Numbered from the stretch's first letter, positions 22,401 to 33,942 are shown. The stretch: 64,000 nucleotides of DNA from Trebouxia sp. TZW2008 (GCA_002118135.1 BDIU01000062.1:1-64000), one strand, 5' to 3'. Numbers and translations are program-made. The notes: generated from the sequence alone by a model not told the origin.

Positions 22401-24709
22401 GATCGTGACTTAGATGTGGTTGTAGAGGCACACCCACAACAGCCAACTTTGCATGCTGGCACAGCAACTGCCCTCAGAATGATGCAAGGCAGCATCAACA
22501 AGCCAAATGACAACACATTTCAGCAGCAGTGTGCTTGCACAGCAACCCTGCCATGCGAACTCCCAGCACAGTGAATGCAAGGCAAACCATTTGGCCAGAT
22601 AGGCTGGACATATTGCTATAACAGTCGGAGCACTGCATGTTCACACATTCACATTTCTAAATGCTTTGGTGCAACATGCACAAAGCATTCTAGCACATGG
22701 ATGCGGCATCCATGCACATGCACAAAGCATATGCGTACAGTGCTCTGGCTTAATGTGAATGCTCATGAGGCTGCACCGCATGCTTGCAGTCAGAAGGAAG
22801 GCATATTGATTGGCCAGATAGGCTTGACGTATTGGTAAAAGCGGCAGCGCTGCATCTTCACACATCCACATTTCTAAGATGCTTTGGTGCAACATTTACA
22901 AAGCATTCTTGCACATGCACGCAGAATTTATGCATATGCACAAGCACAAAACATCTGTGCACAATGCCCTAGCTTGACTCAAGTGCTTATGAGGCTGAGC
23001 ATACCAAGCCCAGCAGACTCATTCTTTTGACAGCCATGCGTGGAGCAACAACTGTCCTCAGTCTGTACGACACAGACTTAACCCCAAGGGACATCAAGAT
23101 AGCTGCGGCTGACCCAACAGCTGCAAGTATGATGCATGCGCCCTGAGGGGTTGTTTCAAAGATCCTTGTGTCAAAGGGAGACCCAATGCCATACATGAGC
23201 AGCATCCCACAGCTTGTTGTCATCCATTGCGCTGCAATTGGCAGGACCTGCGCACAACATGCAAATATGTGTTCTTTCTGAATGCAACTCAGCAGGTACA
23301 GAGCAGTTGCATACAGCACACAGCTGAAGCAAGCCATGCTGTCGCGGTGGTATGGAGCAGTTCCTGTGTGCCAGCAGACAGAAAGAATTTCATGTGCGAT
23401 CACAGCAAAGTATTGTATCTCTCTCATGCATACAGAGAGATGCTTTTTTGCATGCATATTTGTTTGTATCTGCATGCAGTTGACTTCTCTGTACGCATCT
23501 TTTGCAGCTCCTTGAAGCTGTATCAGGGACAGCTGTCATACATGTCATCAAGGAGAGTATGCATGATCTGTTGTGAAGCTCCATCTTACCCACAGCGCCC
23601 TATGGAAGCAGTCCTCTCCGCGGAAAACACTGTTTCTGTAGAAGATGAAGTTGGTGGCTGCTATCAGCAAAGTCAGCGCTGGTGCAAGCACCCACACTGC
23701 AAAAACTGTTCCAAGCCCAGTGAAGTTGCTGATTGAATTGTATGTGCCAAAGTTGATTGCTTGAGGACCTGGGAAGACCATAGCTGCTCCTACTGTGCTG
23801 GCAACTGCAAGTGACAGGTATTTGTCAACAGCTACAGCTTAGAAGGGAGCGCACATCCAAGGCTCAATGCAGTGGAGCTGCTTGACCCCTTGCACAGCAG
23901 GACGTCGCTTGCAGATGACACAAGCTGGCAGGGGCATGCATGCCACATGGATGTCTTGTGATCATTGCACGGCATTGGCTAATCATGAACAGAAGGCAAG
24001 TGTTTGTGTTGTGGTCGATGTAAGAACACAAGAACGCCAGCCTCAGCCCCAAAGGTACAAAGTAGATCTGAGAACAGCATGCTTTTGAAAATTCTCAACA
24101 CTGTCCCAGCCAGACATGGTCTGTGTCATTCAAAGCAGCATAAATGTAGCAGCTTGCTCAATGTGCAGACAGGACGTCAAGTGATTTAGGAGCATAGGCT
24201 GTGCACCTGGCATGTGAGTGGCACATTTTGCGGTGGCGAAGCTTACCGTTGCCAAGATAGACAGGTAATATGATCTTCTGCCAAATGCCCGCAAGATGCC
24301 ACAGAATAGGTACCACAGTAACCCACATCAGTGCATACATGGTCAGCAATGGATGAGCTTGAAGCGGCTGCTTGTCAGTCAGGAACTGTCCATAGGCATT
24401 GTACGTGTTATCTCCGAAACATATCATGCCAAGTGTCTGGCCAAACAAGCCAAGAAGTATAGCTGTTTTGTAGCTGACTGCTTTTGCACCAACAGTTGGC
24501 CCCCAACAATTGACAGGCATGTATGCTCCTGCAGGCGACAGCATGCACTGCATCAGTGTGATGCGCGTGACAATGAGGCACCAGATACAATGAGTCAGTC
24601 GTGGCCGCTTGAAGGCGATGCCGTGAGCCTACCCACCAAAAATGAGGGACCGCAGCCCAGCCGCCGTTCCACTGACGAGCACTATCCATAGAGTGTCAGC
24701 CGTGCTCAT
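19421..24709 (-). CDS. PiT-family phosphate permease-like protein with degenerate signatures
   Basis: The protein resembles the inorganic phosphate transporter (PiT, PHO89/SLC20) family of sodium- or proton-coupled membrane carriers. Nine exons join in phase: 24709-24637, 24528-24247, 23804-23590, 23247-23005, 22455-22363, 22172-21978, 21129-20925, 20229-20111 and 19597-19421, giving 533 residues. Family features are the first repeat (NCWGPTVGAKAVSYKTAILL), the mid-protein AVWVLAPALTLL followed by RNSVFRGEDCFHRAL, the loop ending EQAFVPFQ, the second repeat (SVAWGANSGHITMLVF), GVQLAKMTPFRS and the C-terminal VGLVEGSS to FLVAQG. Both GxNDxxN signatures are altered: the first reads GAYMPVN and the second GANSGHI, so phosphate transport is doubtful. 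Exon 22455-22363 is the least certain because skipping it keeps the frame. Introns hold elements, repeats and a purine-rich tract. Confidence 0.8.
19627..19800. repeat. Complete dispersed inverted-repeat element (copy E)
   Basis: Inverted termini match over at least 12 bp: left CAGTGACTTCTC, right GAGAAGTCACTG. Length is 174 bp. The flanking dinucleotides are CG and TG rather than TA, so the target duplication has decayed or differs. It lies in the last PiT intron (20110-19598), about 30 bp before the acceptor. Confidence 0.75.
19874..20110. repeat. Minisatellite, about four 60-bp units
   Basis: Units begin near 19874, 19936, 19998 and 20058, each with GCAGAA(G/C)ATGAATGG followed by AGTTGCGTAGCA-like sequence. 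It fills most of the last PiT intron together with element E. Confidence 0.75.
20630..20725 (-). repeat. Decayed copy of the PiT exon encoding GTLLWGARLTPITG
   Basis: A copy of the end of exon 21129-20925 (GCTCCCCACAGG region) lies 281 bp downstream in the intron. A 144-bp dispersed element with its TA sits between, so without that insertion the original period would have been about 135 bp. That order implies the duplication came before the element. Confidence 0.75.
20778..20921. repeat. Dispersed inverted-repeat element (copy F) abutting a splice donor
   Basis: The right end reads GAGAAGTCACTG then TA at 20922-20923; the left end CATTCATTTCTCC follows TA at 20776-20777. Length is 144 bp. 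On the gene strand the exon ends ATCACAG and the intron begins GTACAGTGAC, so the T of the splice donor is the T of the element's flanking TA. Confidence 0.7.
21583..21965 (+). repeat. Long polypurine tract
   Basis: From 21583 to about 21840, and again from 21890 to 21965, the plus strand is almost all A and G with many G-runs; the transcribed PiT intron is therefore polypyrimidine. The long frame across it (rich in Gly, Lys, Arg and Glu) is compositional and not a gene. It ends close to the donor of exon 22172-21978. Confidence 0.8.
22190..22357. repeat. Dispersed inverted-repeat element (copy G) forming almost a whole intron
   Basis: The element has termini CAGTGACCTTTC and GAGAAGTCACTG, with TA at 22188-22189 and 22358-22359; length 168 bp. 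The intron between exons 22455-22363 and 22172-21978 runs 22362-22173, 190 bp, so only the TA pairs and 18 other bases are not element. Confidence 0.75.
22591..22990. repeat. Tandem duplication, 219-bp period, in a PiT intron
   Basis: The sequence starting TTGGCCAGATAGGCT at 22591 is repeated from 22810 with moderate divergence, including TTCACACAT(T/C)CACATTTCTAA and the CACAAAGCAT-type stretch. It does not include exon sequence that I can identify. Confidence 0.8.
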
Positions 24710-26935
24710 GTGCAACGAGGCTTCGGTTAGCGCAGCCGCGCGCGTGGTAAAGAAAGTTGGCCCGGCACCATAGTCTTGCTAGGCGCTTTTGACCACCTGG
24801 CGTGTAAGATGTGCACAAGCGGTCTGCCTGCCTTTCTTGTCACGTCTGATTCACTTGACAGATGCGTGTCGGCGGGTTGTTATCTGAATCCATGACATGC
24901 TGGAGCGGATGATCATACCAGTGCGAACCTTACAGTGAAGCTAGCCAAGTGAAAAAAAGCTGGCCTTCGAGTACTACTTGACTCATCAGCGAAGTTCAAC
25001 CGATCAGCGTGATTGAATCGTTCCTGCGTTTCTCCTTTCCTCCCTCTTGTGTACTGACCTGCTGACGCTGACAGAGCGTTGCCGTCAAGCACATGCGCGT
25101 GCAGTCGTGTAAAAGCAGCTGTCAACTGACGTGCAGCTTTCGCCGATTCTTGCAAGTATGACGTCTTCTCTGAGACATCGCTGACGCGTTGTCACTGTAC
25201 GACCACAAAGGGACTATCTTGACCGTGTGAATCTCGGTCTCACCAGCTTCGCTTTGCTGCACTATGGCTCCGCCGGACGTCAGACGAACAGCTTCTGCTG
25301 GCAGTCAGCACGCACCACGGTGTGACCTTGAACGTCTGTCAAAAATTTGCCTTGACCAGTCCCGCTAGCCAGCTACACAACCATGCAGAGACGAGACAGC
25401 GTGCAGCCACGAGACTTGCGCAGTTCTGTTACGATGTCTTTGGTCAGGCCAAGTGCAGAGGTCTTGCCTGCAGCGCTGATTGCTGGTGGTGTTGTAGAGG
25501 TTGAATCATCTTATCAGCATGATGGTGACAGCTTGCAGTTGCGAACGCAATTGTTTGAATTCAACAGCACAAATTCCTTGGATTGTGTGCTCTCAGGGCC
25601 TTCATACATCTACAAAGTGACTGCCTCATGCTTACTTTGCAACAGCTGCCCTTCACCCTTTGGAAGGGTTGTACTGAGCTTTGGGCAACCCTTGACATAC
25701 CTCACACATTCCATACAGCTCCATCACATTCTACTGCAGCCAAACTAGGCTGCGTATTAGCACTCTGGCAAAAGCTTCGATCGTCATTCTTTAGACTTGA
25801 TGAAGGGACAACATCTATTGCTAGACTGCGTATCGGCATGCTAGCAAAAGCTTGATCCAGATCTTCAGTTACTCATGATTATGTCGGCCAACAAGATCTG
25901 GGGAGAGGCTGCATGTGTCTCTATACACATTCAACACTGCCGTAATTCTGTGGCTCAGTGTGGCAATCCAATGTGTACCTATAGGCCAGATAAGAGGGCA
26001 GCCCAGATCAGACAGGCTAGTAAGCCACTTGCAGCCTGTACAGCTCAAGTCACTCCATGATGCCACAAGCTCAACAAGACCATGCATTTGTGATTGCTAC
26101 GAGCTGGCAGCGTCTATTTATGCTGATGCAGCAGACACTAGCACTGAAGACAGCAGATGTCGTTATCTTTAGTGCTTACAACTGGACAAATCTAGCCTTC
26201 AGTGAGTGTTCAGCAAAAGGGTCAGTCAGACGCTGGGTCAGCAGCGAGGAACGCAGCTTCCAGGAGCAATCAAAATCAAGACGTCAACATTTGACATGCA
26301 GTACACTTGCTGGCAGCAGCAGGCTGTGCAAGCTGAGTCAATCTTGACAGCATAGCAACTTGCACACCTCACAAAAGCAAAACTGGTACTTTCAGCTTGA
26401 TACAGATGCAGCAGCCTCAGCAGCGACAGGTGAAATGACCATACTCTGTGCAGGCTTGTGCGGCATATGCATCAGCTTAGCTGGGAAAGGCGACGCAAGG
26501 TGCCTCTTGCCCAAGTGACCTTTGAGTCTCAAAAGCGCCAAGTACTACCTTGAGTACACCACTTGACACTTTCTGGAATGCACATGATTGTGTCACTTGC
26601 TGTTATGATGATGTGATAAAACAGGAGGCCTCAGCATGGTACGCCTTGGTAGCATGAATCTTGGTGATGTCCGGTCCTGATTTCCGCTGTAGGGGTGCTG
26701 CCCACACATGTGAGTATACAAGGCTGTTTGCCCTTGCTCTTCAGACTGCTGCAACATGATATGGACTGATGCTGTAGATCTAAACAGAAGCAGATAAGCG
26801 CTATCATAGGTGCTGGCCAGACTACATACTAAAGTGAGTTACGATGGTCCAATACCGGATGCGCAAAGACATGCTGCAATCACAGAACGGCTGCCAGCGG
26901 ATCTGACAGAGAGGGAGAGAGATTGTAAGGGATGG
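24710..26935. other. Non-coding stretch upstream of PiT and biotin synthase
   Basis: About 2.2 kb between divergent genes. It should contain the PiT promoter next to 24709 and, further right, that of biotin synthase. A frame at 25383-25748 (121 codons, includes EVLPAALIAGGVVEVESS) has no family that I recognise and no clear downstream exons. A short internal repeat (GCGTAT followed by GGCA and AAAAGCTT) occurs at about 25750 and 25827. GTTGTCACTGTA at 25189-25200 resembles the start of copy A. Confidence 0.4.
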
Positions 26936-26975
26936 GGGGGGGGGGTCCCNNTGTAAGGGATGGGGGGGGGGGTCT
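26930..26975. other. Assembly gap (NN) between duplicated G-runs
   Basis: Two N bases at 26950-26951 separate two nearly identical stretches, GTAAGGGATGG followed by more than ten G. This looks like a collapsed or joined homopolymer region, not biology. The true length is unknown. It lies about 180 bp before the biotin synthase start. Confidence 0.85.
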
Positions 26976-27129
26976 CGGGAGGGGTGCTGGGAGGGCTCAA
27001 AAAGCGTCGTCGGTACGGTCGGTTCGAAGCCCTGCAGGTCGTTCTAGCCGGGATTCGCAGAGGATGCGATTGCGATTTGCGTGCCAGTCGTGCTGCTGAC
27101 AGCTCCTGGTATTCAAGGATCGGTTTGCC

Positions 27130-30100
27130 ATGTCAGCTGTTGCACCTTTGGTCCGACAGAGGCTGCTGCATGCCTGCAGCAGCAGCACCGCGCAGTTGCA
27201 CACCTCGTACTTGCTGCCCCAAGCACTGGCGCAGCAGCGTGCAATTAGCACATCTTCCTTAGCCTGGCAGGCGCAGCCACAGCCAGATGTGCAGGAGGCC
27301 CAAAACAGCAGTGCAGAAACGAGAGCATCGTCTGGTGCATTTGAGCTGGGCCAAATCCGCAACGACTGGAGGTACACTGAGTCTTGCGTTGCCCGCAGCA
27401 GAGAATTTAATGAACTTGCTGCAAGCAAATCGCGTGTGCTGCAGTCGGGAGGAGGTGTCAAGTGTTTATAATACCCCTCTGCTGGACCTAATATACAAGG
27501 CAGCAAGCGTTCATCGCATGTACAATGATCCCCAAATGGTATGCTGAAAATGCTGCATCTGCTAGACAATGTACATCAAATTTTCTAGGAAGAGTGCTTT
27601 GATTACCAAGAAAACGGTCCTGAAATCAAATTGTCCGTACTCAGACATTTTCCTGCAGTCAGAACGCACTAATCGGTTCCCAACTGCAATGTCCTGACAT
27701 CAAGATGTCCTTTTGTGAAGTGTCCTCATGCTGAGAAATCACTGTGCACTATGCTCATCACCAGTGCTTCTGCTGCAGGTCCAGCGGTGTACACTGCTAA
27801 GTATCAAGACAGGCGGTTGCCCTGAAACCTGCAACTACTGTGCTCAGAGTAGCTCATGGAGCAAAGATGTTGGACTCAAAGCAGAGAAACTAATGGACCT
27901 TGACTCTGTGTATGAGGTGTGAACACAGACGGCTTGCAACCTGCGCAACATCCTGCAGTATTAGTCCTGCTGCTGGCCTGCATGTTTGGTCATGTGCTGT
28001 CTCTGCAACACTCTGCCATTGAAAGCTCAGCACTCATGCTCTGCTGTGGTGGCTTGGCTTCCCACAAGCCCAGGATGCTGCAGTGCCAAGTTCGGAATGC
28101 TTCTGCCATATCTGCTCAACTCCAGAAGATACTGTTAATGCACTGGAATACCACATATCACTTGTTCACTCATTGCGTTTCATCCTGAACCTCTCGCTTA
28201 CTTGGTCAATCAAGTCCTGAGCAGTCAATGTCGTTTGCAGGCAGCGCTGAGGGCCAAGGAGGCCGGCAGCACACGCTTCTGCATGGGTGCAGCTTGGAGA
28301 GGGCCCACACAGGTAACGCCTAGCAAGCCTAGTAGATCACCTGGTTGCTCTGTAGTCACCGCTAAGATGCACAGGCTTTGACTTTCCAGGTCCCACCTGC
28401 TCCCTTGTGACGTTTCCACCCTTGCTTCTGCACTGATGCAAGGTTAAAGGCTCGACGCTCTCTACAGTGTCACTACATTGCGCCATGAGTGGCAGTTGAG
28501 CTGTAAGCAACATTCAGTGCAATGCAGCTGTCCCTTTGATCTGCAGACAGTGCTTTATAAAGCTGAGGCGGTGCCTGCGTATACATGGAGTAGCTGACAT
28601 GTCAATGATATCACACCCGCGGCTGCAGACGCCGCTTCCATGCTGTTTAGGTGCTTACGCTTTTATGCAGTTTGCTGAGGTAGAGCTGTCATCATGCTTG
28701 CTGCTGCAGGTTGGCAAACGCCAGTGGGAGCGAGTGCTTGACATGGTTGCCAAGATACGTGGTCTCGATATGGAAGTGTGCACCACCCTAGGGATGCTGA
28801 CACCAGAACAGGCTACACAGCTCAGAACTGCAGGCCTGACAGCCTACAACCACAACCTAGACACCAGCCCAGAATACTATCCCAAGGTCACGTCCAGCAG
28901 AAAGTATCAGGTATACAGCATCGCTCAGCTTAGCATGCTATTGCTGCTGTCAGAGTGCCCCTATGATTGGCTGTGACTCAGGTTGTCAATGGTTCAGCAT
29001 GACTGCAGTATGTGCATACCTCTGCTGTCCATTGTCTGATTGTGTGTTTCCCTGCCAATCAGACTGGCAGGCAGTTCTCAGAATGAAGACCATGACACAC
29101 TGTACACTTTGAGACGGCCTGTTTCCTGACCAGCAGTACTCATGTCATGTCAACTTGCACTGTTATTGGGCAAGTCTCATTTCTACACAGTTGCATTCTT
29201 TCTGGTAAGGACTTGCAGGTTTCTGCAGCTTTATATAGGTAATGCAAGCTGACAGCCTTGCTTCTGTGTCACAGGACAGACTGGATACCTTGCAAAGTGT
29301 GCGTGAGGCTGGCATCAGTGTGTGTGCTGGGGGTATCATTGGGCTAGGGGAGGGCCCCAAAGACCGGGTGGGTTTGATCCATCAGCTGGCCACCCTACCT
29401 GAGCACCCTGAGTCAGTACCCATCAATGCCCTTGTGGCTGTTGCTGGTGAGTCAGACAAAGACTGCGCCTGGGACTTGCATCACTTGACATGCATCATGC
29501 ATTGAAACGGCATATGACCCACCTGCATCATGCAGCAAATCTGTGCACATAACTGTGCAATGAACATGTTCATTGCAGAACCAAGTCGCATGTCATAGGC
29601 ACAATCCAACATACCCTTACAACATCGTACGGATTGCCTGCAGTCCTGCTTGATTTGCTGCATGCTTAACTCATCTGTAAGAAAGTCCATTGTTGTTAGC
29701 TGTACATGACTCACAAGAGGCTTGTGCGTATTGCAGGCACACCCATGCAAGACAACAAGCCGCCATCTGCGACTGATATTGTGCGCTGTGTAGCAACGGC
29801 ACGCATCACCATGCCCAGATCAGTCGTCAGGTTGTCCGCTGGCAGGCTGAATTTCTCCCTTACAGATCAGGTAACGCTTCATGCATCAGTGCAATGTGAG
29901 ACTTCAATAAACCTCATCTAGCATTGCTGAGCCCAAGCTTTGATATTGCCTGATTCTGTCTTACGCCTATCGTCCTCAAGATTTGACCCACTGCAGAAGA
30001 CTCACTGCTCAAAGCAAACTGATTGGCTCAAAGAGCTCTGTTGCATCTCTCTAGCATGTCTCAAAGCAACTCATGTATGGCTGACTGCAACAATGCTGTC

Positions 30101-30373
30101 TTGCAGGCACTGTGCTTCATGGCAGGTGCTAACAGCATCTTTGACGGCGACAAGCTGCTTACAACCAAGAACAATGAGCGCAACGCTGATCTTGAGATGT
30201 TTGAGGAGTTAGGGCTCAGGTCAAGGCCTGCATTTGTCCCGTACCCTTCTGGAGCTGAGTCAAGCAATGGGACTGGAGTGACGGCAGCTGCTGCTGCACA
30301 ACACATGGCTGTTGCAAATCAGCTGTCAACATCTGCCACAATGGCAGCTGTTCAGCATCAAGCTACAGTATGA
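27130..30373 (+). CDS. BIO2: Biotin synthase (mitochondrial)
   Basis: A radical-SAM enzyme that inserts sulfur into dethiobiotin, the last step of biotin synthesis. Eight exons join in phase: 27130-27371, 27445-27538, 27779-27916, 28241-28312, 28710-28910, 29275-29446, 29737-29870 and 30107-30373, giving 439 residues. The [4Fe-4S] motif CPETCNYC (Cys126, Cys130, Cys133) binds SAM. The ligands of the sacrificial [2Fe-2S] cluster are all present: Cys172 in FCMGAAW, Cys206 in EVCTTLG, Cys266 in SVCAGGI and Arg338 in [19 protein letters not shown] and [18 protein letters not shown] are also conserved. The first 60 or so residues are rich in Arg, Ser and Ala and poor in acidic residues, consistent with a mitochondrial presequence as in plant BIO2. 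The C-terminal 35 residues are Ala/Ser/Gln-rich and non-conserved. Confidence 0.97.
27574..27744. repeat. Dispersed element (copy H) filling a biotin synthase intron
   Basis: The right end GAGAAATCACTG and the internal CCAAGAAAACGGTCC, CTGCAGTCAGAACGCAC and GGTTCCCAACTGCA match other copies. The left end is worn (CATCAAATTTTC after TA). It takes up about 171 of the 240 bp of the intron 27539-27778. Confidence 0.65.
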
Positions 30374-31050
30374 TTCTGAGAGGTTGACAATAGGCAGATA
30401 CTGCTCAGATATCATGCCTTGTCTGCTTTCTATATAACTCGAGTGCTGCAGCGACTGAGAGGAGTGAAACAGTATGCATGACCAGAGAGCGTTGAGAGAG
30501 GAGGCAGTGAACAATGGCAATTAGATTTTTGGCTACATGCTGTCTAAGATACCTGCAAGTCAACAGGTTCAGTGCTCCAAGAGCTCAATTTTGTGCATAC
30601 GGCAAGTGTATATCAAACAGTGTTGAGGGATGAGCACACAATGATGATGGGATGATGAGCACACATTGCATAACAGGCTTGGCTAATACATCACTACCTG
30701 ACTGTCGAGGCTGTTTCAAAGCTGTTCATTGGCGCATTTGCAGACATCACCAACAGCTTGCTGTCAAAGCGAGGCTTGCATTGCCAAATCAACAGGGCAA
30801 TTACAAGCAGAAGTATTGTCTGTGAGCACTTCACATGCCATGAAATACATGCAGAAGCATGCATTGGGAACAATGCATGTGGATTCGAAGTACTCTAGGC
30901 AAATTTGCATTCAGTCTAATTTAGCAGCAACTTGTATGGACTTGGCGAAATCAGCTTCATTGCACAACGTGCTTTGAAGACAACTACTGCCAACTTCACT
31001 GTACTTGGGTGTTCATTGTTGCAGACATTTCCCTGCTGTATACAATTTTG
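30374..31050. other. Convergent 3' region between biotin synthase and a membrane protein gene
   Basis: 677 bp between two stop codons facing each other. I see a short ATGATG-type direct repeat near 30640 and no coding or RNA feature. Both transcript 3' ends should lie here. Confidence 0.4.
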
Positions 31051-32842
31051 TCATTTGGGAGTGGAGCTTGATGCGGGTTTGAACCCTCCACCAGTCCATG
31101 GTGGGTACACTGGAGTTCCCTGAACTACTCCTGGTGCGCTTGAGCCTGCATGCCACGTCGTTCATCTGCCAGCAGATCAGTCAAAACCTGCTTGCATAGT
31201 GCCATCACGCAGCATTGCATGAATGTGTGAACACATGATGCAACACGCAGACTTTCTGCAAGCATGCTCTTGAACTCAGTGCACAGAATGTAAAAAGCAT
31301 GATGTGAGATTCCATGGTGACTTGTGCCTGCGTTACAACCCACACCTGAGCTCACACCTGAGCTCACGCAGATGCTGCACAAATTTGCAAAAGGCATAAA
31401 GCTCACAATTGCTTCTGCTGCTGCTGCCCGTTATCTGCATCGCATGGCAAGCAGCTCGTCTTGAAACAAAGGATGCTTACCTGTGACTGGGTAAGCAGGG
31501 CGCATGCGGTCAGTGCTGGCAGTTTGCTGTGCTGGCAAGCTAGATGAGCTGTAGCCCTCAGAGTTGTACGCTTGGCCCGCTGCACCTTCTGGGTACGGCT
31601 GCATGTGAATATCATGATGGGCCTCATACCTGCCCTGCAATAGCAGAAACAACCACTTCCGGAAAGTCCTGCATGATTTACTGCAATGTTGCTGCCAGAC
31701 TCTCAGTGACAGTCAGCTTTGTGCAGACGCATCCACACAACACTCCTTGGCCTTGCCTGCACCAGTTCCTCTTTGACTCTGCAGTGCATGCTGTTGAGCT
31801 ATGCAACTGCTTCATCAGGGAATGCAGGCAAGTGTCTATGTGTGAGCATAGAAAGCACCTTTCTGTGGCGGTCCAACAACATGAGCACAGGTTTTGCAGC
31901 AATTTTTGCCCTTTGGGCAGACGAACAGTCACAACGCGGCAGCAGTGCTGCGCTTGGTCTGCCTGTATAAACAAGAAGCACACAAACCAGGGGCTGACCT
32001 GTCGTGATCGAGAGCGCCTGTAGAAAAATATGAAGCCAACGACGAGCAAGGCTATTCCAACAACAACAGCTACAACAATGCCAATGGCTGCACCATAGTT
32101 ATACGCCTTGTATGTGCGGCAGTCATCAGGATCTGCAATAGGATTCAACTGCATGCGCACAAATTTCTTTCTGTCCAGTGAAGGTATGTCTGTGCAGCAG
32201 CAGATGCATGTCTGCACATAGACAGCATGGATCTCACCAGTATCAGGGTCGGGTCATAATTGCAGGTTGAGTTGACAAAGACATACGCCTCTGTTGCATT
32301 GAAGTTACATACTGTTCCGCTGTCAAACTCGAGCGGATTGCCTCGGTCAGAGACCCTTTCATTGGTGGATATGTTGACAAGGTTGCTTGAACTAGCTGCA
32401 ATCAGGTTCGGATGCAGCTCTCAAGGCTGTTGTGAGTCAGCAGTCAAGCGCACAAACCTTTATCACCTTTGGTGAAGACATCAGTGCAAGAAGTTGTATT
32501 TGCAGCGCCTCCTTCACGACTACAATTGACACCAGTAGTGCTGTCTCTGTTCTCGATGCATGTTCCAGCCAAGTACAGCTTGCTGACACTGCACTTGCAC
32601 ACAAGCACTCACTGATCACTGCCTGCCGCTGCTGAAACAGTCAGCTGATGGTCAGCTCACGCAATCTGGTTCCGTGCACAGTTCCCAAGGCTGCTTAGGG
32701 TGGCAGAGTACTCGAAACCTCCGGAATAATTGGCAAGAAGGAACCTTTGATAGGTGCAGTTAGATGTCTGGGCCAGAACAGCCTTGCTGAAGATCGCTAC
32801 GAGAAGAAGGTTGGCAAGCAACTTTGATGCTTGCAAGGTCAT
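31051..32842 (-). CDS. Single-pass type I membrane protein, unknown family
   Basis: I do not recognise the family. Six exons join in phase: 32842-32661, 32588-32467, 32395-32238, 32148-31999, 31634-31481 and 31145-31051, giving 286 residues. Residues 1-24 form a clear signal peptide (MTLQASKLLANLLLVAIFSK then AVLA). The lumenal or extracellular part (about 25-170) has spaced cysteines and about seven N-glycosylation sequons (for example NCT, NYS, NCS, NTT, NIS, NAT, NST). Residues 173-197 form one membrane helix (GIVVAVVVGIALLVVGFIFF) followed by the stop-transfer YRRSRSR. The cytosolic tail of about 90 residues is rich in Gly, Pro, Ser and Tyr (YEAHHDIHMQPYPEG, YPPWTGGGF). Two upstream in-frame ATGs (to 32863) exist; the chosen one gives the best signal peptide. 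It could be a surface receptor-like or cell-wall-associated protein; that is inference from topology only. Confidence 0.65.
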
Positions 32843-32863
32843 GCTGTGCTGCATTCGACACAA

Positions 32864-33942
32864 GCTATCGCGGACATGAGGCTGCGTTGATCAGTCTATT
32901 GGCGTATGAAATGTGTTCGAAAGGGCCAGTGCATTTGTAGATGCCAGTGTGTATGTGTGTGTGTGCCACCATGGGTTGCTGATGTAAGTAACTGTCAAGG
33001 AGGTGATGATCATGCCTGTCTTGCAAATTCTGTGATCTCTCAGCAGACTGACACTGCTGTTTTGCTTGTCCCTTGGTAGGTATGCGGCATCTTCCATGCC
33101 ATGCATGTGTGAGACGCAGGTGGCCATGTTGCAGCAGCTGCAGTCTGTGACCTTGATAATTGCATCAGACCAAGTGGAATTCACCATGGCTATGTGCTAT
33201 TTAGGCTGCATGTCCAAACCAGGTCTGCATCAGCTTGAACGACTGCGTTCACAGTGCATCGCCCAAGATCACAGCTGCAACGCCTTGACTGCAGGACGTG
33301 GCATTAGCATTGTCACTGCCTGTCAATGAGTCACGAGCCCCAGTAGCACTGTGTGTTTTGCCAAACAGTGCGTAATGCACAGGCAGAAAAAACTTGTGTG
33401 GACAATACAGTGCTTAGTTTTGCAATGCAACATGCTTATGTCATGCACCATAGTACAGAGACAGCCAAGATGGCAGCAAGTTCAAATGTCTGTTGGAATT
33501 AAGAACCAGATTTGAGCAGACTGAAAATTGAATTAAAACAGACTGACACAGGATCGGTCCTGTGACTGAACAGTCAATGTGTGTCAACAGTGAGTGCCAG
33601 AAAAGTGCCCTTCTGGCACAAAGGCTTCTCTACACACCAGACACTCTGATGAAGTATGGTCAGCTCCCTTTCATTTGGCAAGCCAAATATGGCTTTTGCC
33701 ATATCAGCAAGAGGGAACGCCTCTGAATGGCAACACATATCTGACATGGTCATCATGACCTGGACACGCAATTGTGCGGGGGCCGATACATGATGACCAT
33801 ATGTGCGACCATGAGCACAGCAATTGCTGGGTCATGACCAGCACAGCTCTGAAATATCTGATGAGTGTCTGAATGTAGTGTACACCGAGTATTCGGGCCT
33901 GTCAGGCAGTGACATGGTCGCTGATATGCTGATGATACTAAA
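32864..33942. other. Non-coding stretch between two minus-strand genes
   Basis: About 1.1 kb holding the 5' side of the membrane-protein gene and the 3' side of the CacyBP-like gene. A short TG-rich microsatellite lies near 32948-32968. No supported exon was found; in particular I looked for an SGS-type exon for the CacyBP gene and saw none. Confidence 0.4.

Noticed and set aside
25383..25748. Frame with EVLPAALIAGGVV, faintly like the N-terminus of the small complex I subunit MWFE.
   Set aside because: No downstream exon with the conserved second half of that subunit was found, and the resemblance is about ten residues. I treat it as unexplained.
31060..31085. GGGTTTGAACCCTCCACC resembles a tRNA T-arm and acceptor end.
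   Set aside because: No matching D-arm, anticodon arm or acceptor partner upstream, and the same bases on the other strand encode the in-phase C-terminus (WTGGGFKP) of the membrane protein.
33574..33771. Open frame downstream of the CacyBP-like gene that might supply an SGS domain.
   Set aside because: The translation (ADMAKAIFGLPNEREL and so on) lacks SGS features, and no acceptor in phase with exon 33996-33943 leads into it.
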